From positions 32,667-96,666 of the forward strand of contig NZ_CANLRP010000008.1 in assembly GCF_947493425.1 (NCBI RefSeq): DNA of 64,000 nucleotides, read 5' to 3'. The position numbers were made by a program, and so were the translations under genes. This DNA is from an uncultured Microscilla sp. Its GTDB lineage: Bacteria; Bacteroidota; Bacteroidia; Cytophagales; Microscillaceae. Shown piece after piece: positions 17,662 through 24,471 of the stretch. The notes beneath the pieces are model-generated. The model was given only the letters and a program-made list of their open reading frames with translations, ran no database searches and was not told where the DNA came from. Positions within the stretch are counted from its first letter, which is position 1; each line of letters starts with the position of its first letter.

Positions 17662-17751
17662 GATACCGATGAATATCGGTGCTTTTAGTCTAAGGGCTAA
17701 ACACCAATAACGAAACCAGGTAGGTGCTACCGACTCCTAACTAACAACTAT
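17662..17751 (+). repeat. 90-bp direct repeat, unit 1
   Basis: It begins GATACCGATGAATATCGGTG and ends CTAACAACTAT. It is nearly identical, with a handful of substitutions, to 17865-17954. Each unit contains a small GATATTC-type palindrome (CCGAT-GAAT-ATCGG). Confidence 0.85.
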
Positions 17752-17864
17752 AGGGCTTTCTTATAATAAAGTGAGAAACCTCTCGGAAGCTTGCAAAGCA
17801 CAAGGTTTCAGTCGGGCGTGGAGACACTGCCCTCTGAGGACAAGCTCGGAGCAGGCGAGGCGGA

Positions 17865-17954
17865 GATACTGATGAATATCGGTGCTTTTGGTCTAAGGGC
17901 TAAACACCAATAACGAAACCATGTAGGTGCTACCGACTCCGGACTAACAACTAT
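17865..17954 (+). repeat. 90-bp direct repeat, unit 2, abutting maf
   Basis: The second copy of the 90-bp unit at 17662-17751. It ends 16 bp before the maf ATG. Confidence 0.85.
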
Positions 17955-17970
17955 CGACTAACTCACAAAT

Positions 17971-18549
17971 ATGATAAAAATTACTTTGGCTTCTGGTTCG
18001 CCTCGCCGCAGGGAGTTACTTGCGTCGTTGGGGGTTAACTTTGAGGTACGTACCAAACCTATAGATGAGTCGGTGGGCGATGCTCAACCACCACACGAGG
18101 CCGCCCAATACCTTGCGCGCCTTAAGGCTCAAGCTTTTGAGGATGATATTCTACCCAATGAGTTAATTATTACCGCCGATACGGTGGTGATTCATGGCGA
18201 TAAAATATTGGGCAAACCCCAGGATAAGGCACACGCCCAACAAATGTTACTGGCGCTCTCTGGCGACACGCATGAGGTGGTGACGGGGGTTTGTATTTAT
18301 TACCAACATAAGTATGAAGTTTTTGCCGAAACTACTCAGGTGGTGTTCAAACGTCTTACTACACAAGAGGTCAATTATTATATTGAACATTATCAACCGT
18401 TTGACAAGGCGGGGGCGTATGGTATTCAGGAGTGGATTGGAATGGTGGGCATTGAACGCATCGAGGGCGATTATTATAATGTGGTAGGCTTGCCTTTGCA
18501 AAAAGTATACGCCAGGCTTAAGGCAATAGCCCCTGAAATATGGGGCTAA
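17971..18549 (+). CDS. maf: Maf-family nucleotide pyrophosphatase
   Basis: A 192-aa protein that hydrolyses non-canonical or excess nucleoside triphosphates (dTTP/UTP type in the YhdE branch). The N-terminal LASGSPRRRELLASLG motif, the E-rich QAAQYLARLKAQAF helix region, catalytic ADTVVIHGDKILGKP, and the C-terminal DKAGAYGIQEWIGMVG and GDYYNVVGLPL motifs are all present. Length is normal for the family. It ends convergently with the next gene, sharing 3 nt with that gene's stop. Confidence 0.94.
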   Translation: MIKITLASGSPRRRELLASLGVNFEVRTKPIDESVGDAQPPHEAAQYLARLKAQAFEDDILPNELIITADTVVIHGDKILGKPQDKAHAQQMLLALSGDTHEVVTGVCIYYQHKYEVFAETTQVVFKRLTTQEVNYYIEHYQPFDKAGAYGIQEWIGMVGIERIEGDYYNVVGLPLQKVYARLKAIAPEIWG

Positions 18550-19793
18550 CCCAGCCCTCGGTTGTGAGCCACTACTTCTTCTAAAAATACTTGAATATGC
18601 AGTGCCTGAGGGTTTTTCTTAGGAATGATGGGCTCGTATTTTTTGTGCGGATACTCCAAGGTTGTCCAACACGGTTTGCCTTGTTGGTTCAATATTTTTA
18701 TGCCTCGACGGGTTCTTTTTAAACCATATATTTCTTTGAGGGGGATGTGGATGTTGCGCAATCGTTGGTTATAGCTAAAGGCATACACGAGGTGCTCTTG
18801 GGTAATGTGGATGTGATGCAGGGCAAAACGTTGTTTGTTTTTGAAAAAAAGGTCTAAGGAATACACCAGGCCTAAGACTCCTGCCAACCCAAACATAGGG
18901 ATACCAAAAAACGAAATGGCTCCGGCACTTGCACCTGCCACTCCTAACATTGCCCCTGTCCAGTCTAAAGGCAGGGTTCCTATTCCTTTCATCCCGGTTT
19001 GGGGTACAATAAAACGACGTTCATGCTTAATTTCGGCAATAGGGTTTGCCCAATGGTGTGCTTTGATAGAGGGCAAGTCGGGGTAGATATTGGGCTGGTG
19101 CTCGTTTACTGCTACTACTTGCTTCAAAAACTGGACAATGTTGCCATATTCTTCGGTGTTTTTGGGAACAAGCAATTGCCCTGCCTGACTACCTGCAGCA
19201 TGGGTACTTTTGATCAACAAGCCTTGGGGGATTTCTTCTACAAAACCAATGTCTTTGAGTGCCACCATCAACTGATGGGCTTTGTCTCTAATATAACTAG
19301 ACTCAATGGCAATGTCGTTGGTGGTTTTGCCAGCAAACAGGTTTACCAGCTTCATAATAATATACACCCCAAAGCCCAACTGAAAAAGGGTAAGCCAACC
19401 CTGCACTCCTGTAGGGATGATTCCTGCACCCAACGCAAAAAAATTAATGACCCAAATCCCACCCAAACCTACATAAAATTTGGCTTTAGGGTGTAAGCCT
19501 TTGGGCTTGTAAAAGTACTTGCCCAGGGGAATCGGTACAGACTTGAATTGTTGTTGGTTTGATAAAAACACCTCTTCTGCCAATGCCAAGGCTTTGTCTA
19601 CACTTTTGGTCAGTTGGCGCTGGCGGGCTTCGTCTACCAGGCGGTCGTAGTGTTTCCAAAAGTGAGGGGGTTCGTTGAAACTCTCAGCGTTAAGGTCATC
19701 GTTAGCCAAGGGGTATTGTTGCCACAATTCATCTCCCTTTTGTGTCAGGTTGCTCTCAATAGCAGATAATTGATTTAAAGAAGCCTCTTCCAT
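18546..19793 (-). CDS. Paralogue array member 6: LW/FW-motif membrane protein with PH-like tail (longest)
   Basis: 415 aa from the ATG at 19793; an upstream in-frame ATG at 19868 would add 25 residues without the family pattern. The N-terminal motif ELWQQYPLAND...PHFWKHYDRLVDEA is shared by all members of the array. Two membrane-segment pairs are seen (around AKFYVGLGGIWVINFFALGAGIIP and a Gly/Ala-rich hairpin AMLGVAGASAGAISFFGIP). The C-terminal beta-rich region (IPLKEIYGLKRTRRGIKILN...) resembles a bacterial PH or YcxB-like domain. It is the last gene of a minus-strand tandem array. The function is unknown. Confidence 0.75.
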   Translation of the reverse strand: MEEASLNQLSAIESNLTQKGDELWQQYPLANDDLNAESFNEPPHFWKHYDRLVDEARQRQLTKSVDKALALAEEVFLSNQQQFKSVPIPLGKYFYKPKGLHPKAKFYVGLGGIWVINFFALGAGIIPTGVQGWLTLFQLGFGVYIIMKLVNLFAGKTTNDIAIESSYIRDKAHQLMVALKDIGFVEEIPQGLLIKSTHAAGSQAGQLLVPKNTEEYGNIVQFLKQVVAVNEHQPNIYPDLPSIKAHHWANPIAEIKHERRFIVPQTGMKGIGTLPLDWTGAMLGVAGASAGAISFFGIPMFGLAGVLGLVYSLDLFFKNKQRFALHHIHITQEHLVYAFSYNQRLRNIHIPLKEIYGLKRTRRGIKILNQQGKPCWTTLEYPHKKYEPIIPKKNPQALHIQVFLEEVVAHNRGLG

Positions 19794-19912
19794 ATTGAGT
19801 GTTGTTGTTGGGTGTATTCTTTTATATGCAACGATGCCAAACCTGTAAGTGTTTGTGGCAAGGAACAATTTATTAATGATTCAACAGATGTTTCCTTTGT
19901 TGGTAATTATAA

Positions 19913-20069
19913 GGAATGGTGTAAAAATAAATTTCTATAGTTTAATAAAATATTTTGTTGCTAGACACGGCAAAAAATCGGCTAATAGCAGCGCTATTCG
20001 GCTATTTTTTAACAAAGTATAGCCTCAAAAGATGAGGTTAAGAATGTAAATTTATTTTGGTACCATTCC
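19913..20069. mobile_element. Inverted-repeat element A, copy 1 (157 bp, 3-bp target duplication)
   Basis: The ends GGAATGGTGTAAAAATAAAT and ATTTATTTTGGTACCATTCC are imperfect inverted repeats of about 22 bp. It is flanked by TAA at 19910-19912 and 20070-20072. The inside is conserved with copies at 52584-52741 (inverted) and 63929-64000 (inverted, cut by the window). It has no ORF. The right end supplies part of the TAG stop of the neighbouring gene at 20069-20071. Confidence 0.85.
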
Positions 20070-20740
20070 TAAGTGGCCACCTCATATAAAAACAGTCGCA
20101 GGGCGGTATAACCTTTCATCTCTTGAGGCAATATTATTTCATAATTGTTGGTTTTATCTAAGTCTTGCCAACTTTCGGCTCCCCCTCGTCCTACCAGTTT
20201 TATTCCTTTTTTGTGTTGCAACAAGGCTTCTATTTGATTGTAAGGTACATATACAATGGCCTCTTTAATATTGTAACAGTACTGTAAACGATATACCAAA
20301 CGCCGTACCTCAAGCCTCACCTGAATGTCTACTTTTCCTTCCAGTGAATTTTTGTCAGGAAAATAACCAATAACAATCACCCCAATGGCTAACATCGTAC
20401 TGATAGACGCCCAATGAAAGTTAGCTAGCAATAAAACTATAGCAGTCGTTGCTAACACACCAAAAACTACCACCACAGCAGTGGAGGGTTCACCTTGTTC
20501 AATGTCGCTGTCTGCACAATCAAACTTGGGTACTTTTGTCCAGTATTTGGCAAGCAATTGAGCGACTTTATCTTCGGATTTTACGGGAGTACGCTCTACG
20601 GGTTCACTTTGTTCCGCTTTTGCCTCCTCAATTAGCCGTTCATAAGCCTTCCAAAAATCCTCATCAAAACGTTGGGGATTCTGACGTTGCCATTGTTGTT
20701 GCCATAAGGCATTGCTTGGTGGTTCTATTGGTTTATTCAT
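20069..20740 (-). CDS. Paralogue array member 5: LW/FW-motif membrane protein
   Basis: 223 aa. The N-terminus shows the family motif ALWQQQWQRQNPQRFDEDFW followed by KAYERLIEEAKAE. A hydrophobic hairpin (AVVVVFGVLATTAIVLLLAN and STMLAIGVIVIGYF) is followed by a beta-rich PH-like region ending FLYEVAT. The stop codon uses the first base of the C end of element A and its target duplication, so insertion of that element probably trimmed the last few residues relative to its paralogues, whose tails run on after the same FLxEV motif. It lies 42 bp downstream of the previous member. Confidence 0.75.
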   Translation of the reverse strand: MNKPIEPPSNALWQQQWQRQNPQRFDEDFWKAYERLIEEAKAEQSEPVERTPVKSEDKVAQLLAKYWTKVPKFDCADSDIEQGEPSTAVVVVFGVLATTAIVLLLANFHWASISTMLAIGVIVIGYFPDKNSLEGKVDIQVRLEVRRLVYRLQYCYNIKEAIVYVPYNQIEALLQHKKGIKLVGRGGAESWQDLDKTNNYEIILPQEMKGYTALRLFLYEVAT

Positions 20741-20782
20741 TGTGTATCGTTTTTTTTGATCTACTTATTTTTTTATCATTTT

Positions 20783-21499
20783 TCAACGAGTTCTTTGTTG
20801 ATGACTATGCCTCACCAACTCTTGCAAAAAGAACTTTATACGATTAAAATCGGCCATGTCTTTGTATAACAACACAGGGTAAAACACCCCTTTGGTATTA
20901 CCTTGCCATGTTTCTTGCTTTTTATGTCCTACTATTCTTACCACTTCCCCTTCTTCTTGTAGTCCTGCTATCCAATCATAACGTATCTTGACAGTATTAT
21001 AAGTCTTTGCCTGATCGCCTCTGAAATGATATACTAACTGATGTGGTTCAACGACAATTTTTATTTCCAAGGCTATCTTTTGGTCTGGCTTGTTACTCGC
21101 AGAGCTTAGCATTTTTATCAAGATGGCAATCATTGCCACTACCATGCACCCAACGGCAAGCTCCAAAACACCTGTGAATAAGGCAATTGCTCCCGTCGCC
21201 AACGCAAACAATGACGTAATTAAACTCAGAGAAACGCTACATCCCGCATTGTTCTCTGGTGTATGTCTTACATAATGTAATTCGGGTAACTTATTCTTAT
21301 TCACCCAATATTTGGCAACAAGTCTTTTGGCGGTATGGTTTACAGGCACAGGGGCAATCACAGGTTTATTCCGGAACAACATCCTGGACTGTTCAATTAA
21401 CGCCTCATAATCTGCCCAAAAATCCGGTATGTAGTTTCTGTATACTTGCCACATACCAGCTGCCTTGTTTTCTAACTCGTGCGGATTTATTTTTTTCAT
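20783..21499 (-). CDS. Paralogue array member 4: LW/FW-motif membrane protein
   Basis: 238 aa. The N-terminal AAGMWQVYRNYIPDFWADYE motif is shared word for word with array member 3. The DNA is identical over 59 bp (21405-21463 versus 22658-22716), which points to recent duplication or gene conversion. A hydrophobic hairpin (SLITSLFALATGAIALFTGV and LAVGCMVVAMIAILIKML) follows, then a beta-rich PH-like domain with RIVGHKKQETW and a closing amphipathic helix IKFFLQELVRH. It probably sits in the inner membrane with a cytosolic PH-like domain. The function is unknown. Confidence 0.75.
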   Translation of the reverse strand: MKKINPHELENKAAGMWQVYRNYIPDFWADYEALIEQSRMLFRNKPVIAPVPVNHTAKRLVAKYWVNKNKLPELHYVRHTPENNAGCSVSLSLITSLFALATGAIALFTGVLELAVGCMVVAMIAILIKMLSSASNKPDQKIALEIKIVVEPHQLVYHFRGDQAKTYNTVKIRYDWIAGLQEEGEVVRIVGHKKQETWQGNTKGVFYPVLLYKDMADFNRIKFFLQELVRHSHQQRTR

Positions 21500-21509
21500 G
21501 AGGGCTATT

Positions 21510-21662
21510 TTATGGGCTACTTGTCTGATTCACCTTCATCACATCTTGTATAAAGTGTTTTACCCCATCAAAGTAGGCCACCTCATTACTAATAGTCAAA
21601 TGAAAGTAGGGTTTATGGTGATTGTCGTACCAGGGTGTATCATTATCACACCAAATGGTCAT
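21510..21662 (-). pseudogene. Remnant of a seventh array paralogue (C-terminal part only)
   Basis: About 50 codons remain, reading TIWCDNDTPWYDNHHKPYF and then HLTISNEVAYFDGVKHFIQDVMK. This aligns with the C-terminal tail of array member 2 (TKWVDSDRKSHSHLMIDQR, then FNQVASFIRDVINAN). The N-terminal motif and membrane hairpin are missing. The frame runs into an intergenic repeat at 21664-21777 on its upstream side, which is presumably what truncated it. A downstream ATG exists, but a 50-residue PH tail is unlikely to function. Confidence 0.65.
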
Positions 21663-21663
21663 T

Positions 21664-21777
21664 CTCCGCCTCGCCTGCTCCGAGCTTGTCCTCGGAGGGC
21701 AGTGTCCACACTGCCCGATCGAAACCGCAAACTTTGCAATTCTCAACAAAGTTGCTCATTTTTTATAAGAAAACCCT
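21664..21777. repeat. About 114-bp repeat that truncates the array remnant
   Basis: Read on the minus strand it matches 17752-17863: GGACACTGCCCTCCGAGGAC...GCAGGCGAGGCG here versus AGACACTGCCCTCTGAGGAC...GCAGGCGAGGCG there. It also shares the TTTCTTATAA end. It contains the CTCCGAGCTTG...CTCGGAG palindrome. Confidence 0.65.
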
Positions 21778-21878
21778 GCCAGTAGGAGTGAAAGCTAACA
21801 ATTCATAATCTATCAAATGAATACGAATCAGCAGGCACTATTATAAAATCAATGATTCGAATATCTATGAGCCGTTAC

Positions 21879-21956
21879 TTCCCCGAATACAAGTTCGGTT
21901 TACAACTCCGAGCTTGTATTCGGAGGATTTTCAACTTAACGCCAACAAAATAAGGC
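21879..21956 (+). repeat. 78-bp repeat, copy 2 (pair at 9982-10059)
   Basis: It is almost identical to the unit inside the 581-bp element. The surrounding 300 bp (21750-22044) contains no gene. Confidence 0.8.
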
Positions 21957-22044
21957 TGAGTCCAGCTGACGCAACCATTGTTACTCGACCTTTATAAAAA
22001 AACAAGTACCTTTCCTAATAGTATCTAATCACATACATTCTCGC

Positions 22045-22776
22045 TTAGGGGTTTAATTGACGGTTAGATTTTGCTACTGCTGATAAAAAATCATATATAG
22101 GTGGATGTTGGGCTATACCAGCCGGAATAACCACTTTGTTGTACGTTCTACCGGAAGCATCGTACCAAACCTGCCCTTGTGGGCTTACCAACTGTATGGT
22201 TTGACTCTGATTTTTTCTTACATTTATCACTGTAGCATAAGGCACTTGTACGGCAATTACATATTGCTTACTTGGGCTGTATGCTACTCGCTTGGTACAC
22301 GTCAAACCATCAAGGGCAAAATCAAAACTGTAATACGCAGTATACTTTTTGCTTCTAAAACTTCTCCTAATGAACATTGCCAATATTGCTCCCAAGAGAA
22401 AAATCAAAAACTCTTTAAACAACAAGGCAATTAGGCTAAATAACATAACTCCAACAAACAACATCACCTTTAATAAAGTAAAGCACCCCCTTACACTTGC
22501 TCGCTTTCCTTCTATACAAGTAAAGCTCCGCTGATTGGGTAGGTATTGCCTTGTCAAATCTGCCCAAACCAAATAAGGGGCAACCATCCCCAAAGGTAAA
22601 GAAGCAGGTGCTTGCATCAACGCCTGTTGGTTTTGTTTTGCCTTTGCCAGTATGCTTTCATAATCTGCCCAAAAATCCGGTATGTAGTTTCTGTATACTT
22701 GCCACATACCAGCTGCTTTCTCTTCTAATTGATCTACATCTTTTTGATCTACATCTTTTTGATCTATATCTTTCAA
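22045..22776 (-). CDS. Paralogue array member 3: LW/FW-motif membrane protein with KDVDQ repeats
   Basis: 243 aa. The N-terminus carries a short in-frame tandem repeat (KDIDQ-KDVDQ-KDVDQ) encoded by a 15-bp unit repeated three times at 22731-22775. Then comes the family motif AAGMWQVYRNYIPDFWADYE. The membrane hairpin (FTLLKVMLFVGVMLFSLIALLF and FLIFLLGAILAMFI) precedes a PH-like domain ending VWYDASGRTYNKVVIP. It is 12 bp downstream of the previous member, so co-transcribed. The function is unknown. Confidence 0.75.
   Translation of the reverse strand: MKDIDQKDVDQKDVDQLEEKAAGMWQVYRNYIPDFWADYESILAKAKQNQQALMQAPASLPLGMVAPYLVWADLTRQYLPNQRSFTCIEGKRASVRGCFTLLKVMLFVGVMLFSLIALLFKEFLIFLLGAILAMFIRRSFRSKKYTAYYSFDFALDGLTCTKRVAYSPSKQYVIAVQVPYATVINVRKNQSQTIQLVSPQGQVWYDASGRTYNKVVIPAGIAQHPPIYDFLSAVAKSNRQLNP
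22731..22775 (-). repeat. 15-bp x3 coding tandem repeat
   Basis: The unit GATCTACATCTTTTT (plus-strand reading) occurs three times in tandem, the last copy with changes. It encodes KDVDQ-like repeats at the N-terminus of an array member. Because the unit is a multiple of three, slippage would vary length without frameshift. Confidence 0.85.
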
Positions 22777-22788
22777 GATGGTTTTATT

Positions 22789-23613
22789 TTATGGTTGTTT
22801 CATCCGGTTTGCATAATTTGCATTGATCACATCTCTTATAAAAGACGCCACTTGATTGAAAGCCACTATGCGTTGGTCAATCATCAGGTGAGAATGAGAC
22901 TTACGGTCGCTGTCTACCCATTTCGTCCCACTTTTTGGCTGAATGCGCACCCCTTGTTCTTCAGTATATATATAGCCAATGGTTTTGTAAGGAATTTGTA
23001 ACTGCCTTACCCGTGGTTTTAATTGGCTGTTTTGATATACTGCTTTTTTTTCATAAGTGATATAATCAGGCGAAAACTCATAACTATAGTAGAGGATAGG
23101 CACAGCTCGGCGGTCAGCAGAGTCTTTGACACTAAAAATAGTGATCAAAATAGCCACACAAATTATTGACACTAAGTAGTAAGCAAAGAAAAATGTAAGT
23201 ACAGCCGTTAAGCTGATTAAAAAGAGTCCTAGCAGCTTTACCATATCAGCACAACCTTCTGGCGCTACCTGTCCTGGAGTCACCATTTCCTCGTGGTATT
23301 GTAGCTTCAAAGGCAGTTTGTCCCAATAGGGTACCATGAGCTTTACCCAAGGCAAATAAGCATGTTCGGCAGTAACAATTGTGGCTGTTTGCTGGGTTTG
23401 TGCTACGGCTACAGCTACAGGTGCAGTTGCTTGTACTTGTTGCTGCCTTAGTTGCCCCTGGCGGGCTTTTGCCAATAGTTGCTCATAGTCTGCCCAGAAC
23501 ACTTTTAAGCGTTGTTTTTTCCGGGTTGAGTGAAGTTGTGTCACTCCTTGAGCATATTCCCGCCATTTTTGCGCGGCTTGATGTTCTAGTTGATTCTGAT
23601 GTACGTTTTCCAT
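22789..23613 (-). CDS. Paralogue array member 2: LW/FW-motif membrane protein
   Basis: 274 aa. The family motif appears as AAQKWREYAQG, then an insertion, then VFWADYEQLLAKARQGQL. An Ala/Gln/Thr/Val-rich linker follows (QVQATAPVAVAVAQTQQTAT). The membrane hairpin is LLGLFLISLTAVLTFFFAYY plus LVSIICVAILITIFSV. The PH-like tail contains RIQPKSGTKWVDSDRKSHSH and ends FIRDVINANYANRM. Gaps to its neighbours are 9 and 12 bp, so it is in an operon with them. The function is unknown. Confidence 0.75.
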   Translation of the reverse strand: MENVHQNQLEHQAAQKWREYAQGVTQLHSTRKKQRLKVFWADYEQLLAKARQGQLRQQQVQATAPVAVAVAQTQQTATIVTAEHAYLPWVKLMVPYWDKLPLKLQYHEEMVTPGQVAPEGCADMVKLLGLFLISLTAVLTFFFAYYLVSIICVAILITIFSVKDSADRRAVPILYYSYEFSPDYITYEKKAVYQNSQLKPRVRQLQIPYKTIGYIYTEEQGVRIQPKSGTKWVDSDRKSHSHLMIDQRIVAFNQVASFIRDVINANYANRMKQP

Positions 23614-23622
23614 CTGCTTGTT

Positions 23623-24396
23623 TTATTGCTTACGTAAATAGTTGTACGACACTATATCACTGATAAAGGACAATACCTCGTTAAAGGCACTAAAACCTGA
23701 AGGTACCTTTAACTCTATGATTTGCCCTTGTTCTCTGCCCGATACCAGAAAACCATCCTCAACTCTCCACATATTCTGTACGTTTTCGTATTTCAATTCC
23801 CTCGTTACTTGTCTATTTGTGTGGTCTACCTCTGTCACTTTTAGCGCATAATGGTTTAACGAAATAAAGACTGTTTTTTGGGGAGGTTTATCGTAGTCAT
23901 AGTCATAGTCATTGGCATCGTGTAGTTGGGTAGGTTTCTCTACCCACCACCACAACACCAATGCAGTAACCGTAGGCAATGTAAATATAAGCGCCTGAAA
24001 GAAACCCGTAAAAGCAGCTATTAAAGACCCCACCACCAGCCCTCCTGTCAACAGCATAACCACACACCCTCTTAAAACAATTTCTCCTGCATTGACAGTT
24101 TTATTGTCATAAAAGATTCTTTTTGCCTCAAAAGGCGTATGCCAGGATTGATAAAACCTGGTCATCAACACATCTTGTATACATAAGGTAGTAGGCTGTG
24201 TTTCCTGAGTATTTAAAGAGAAGTCCTTTTGAGCGCTCACCGCTTGTCTTTGCTGAATCAAGGGTTCATAAGTTGCCCAAAATTGAGCTTCAAAAGTGTT
24301 GGAAAGGGGCAAATCTGTTTTGACTTGTTGCCAATAGCTTTGCCATAGTTGCTTTGCCTGACCGTTTAGTTCAGCATATGTCATCTGTTGTGGCAT
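23623..24396 (-). CDS. Paralogue array member 1: LW/FW-motif membrane protein
   Basis: 257 aa. The family motif reads AKQLWQSYWQQVKTD...FEAQFWATYEPLIQQRQ. The membrane hairpin is VVMLLTGGLVVGSLIAAFTG plus FFQALIFTLPTVTALVLWWW. An Asp/Tyr repeat (DYDYDYD) leads into the beta-rich tail, which ends FNEVLSFISDIVSYNYL like the others. It lies 75 bp downstream of smc on the same strand and is first of the array. It may be read through from smc. The function is unknown. Confidence 0.75.
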   Translation of the reverse strand: MPQQMTYAELNGQAKQLWQSYWQQVKTDLPLSNTFEAQFWATYEPLIQQRQAVSAQKDFSLNTQETQPTTLCIQDVLMTRFYQSWHTPFEAKRIFYDNKTVNAGEIVLRGCVVMLLTGGLVVGSLIAAFTGFFQALIFTLPTVTALVLWWWVEKPTQLHDANDYDYDYDKPPQKTVFISLNHYALKVTEVDHTNRQVTRELKYENVQNMWRVEDGFLVSGREQGQIIELKVPSGFSAFNEVLSFISDIVSYNYLRKQ

Positions 24397-24471
24397 TAGT
24401 TTGATACTTATATAACCACATAAACGAGAAAAAAGCGAGGCAGGTTGAGAAAAAAAACGGGATATACTTTA

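Larger units (their letters stand above)
17222..17970. other. Repeat-packed intergenic region upstream of maf
   Basis: A 749-bp stretch with no gene. In order it holds a CAAGGTTCTAGGGACTAGG repeat (17258-17300), a 53-bp inverted repeat element (17310-17362), and a 90-bp direct repeat at 17662-17751 and again at 17865-17954. Between the two repeat units is a segment (17752-17863) that is repeated inverted at 21664-21777. The second 90-bp unit ends 16 bp before the maf start, so it probably supplies the maf leader. Confidence 0.7.

Noticed and set aside
17662..17954. CRISPR array
   Set aside because: Only two 90-bp units with one spacer; no cas genes in the window.
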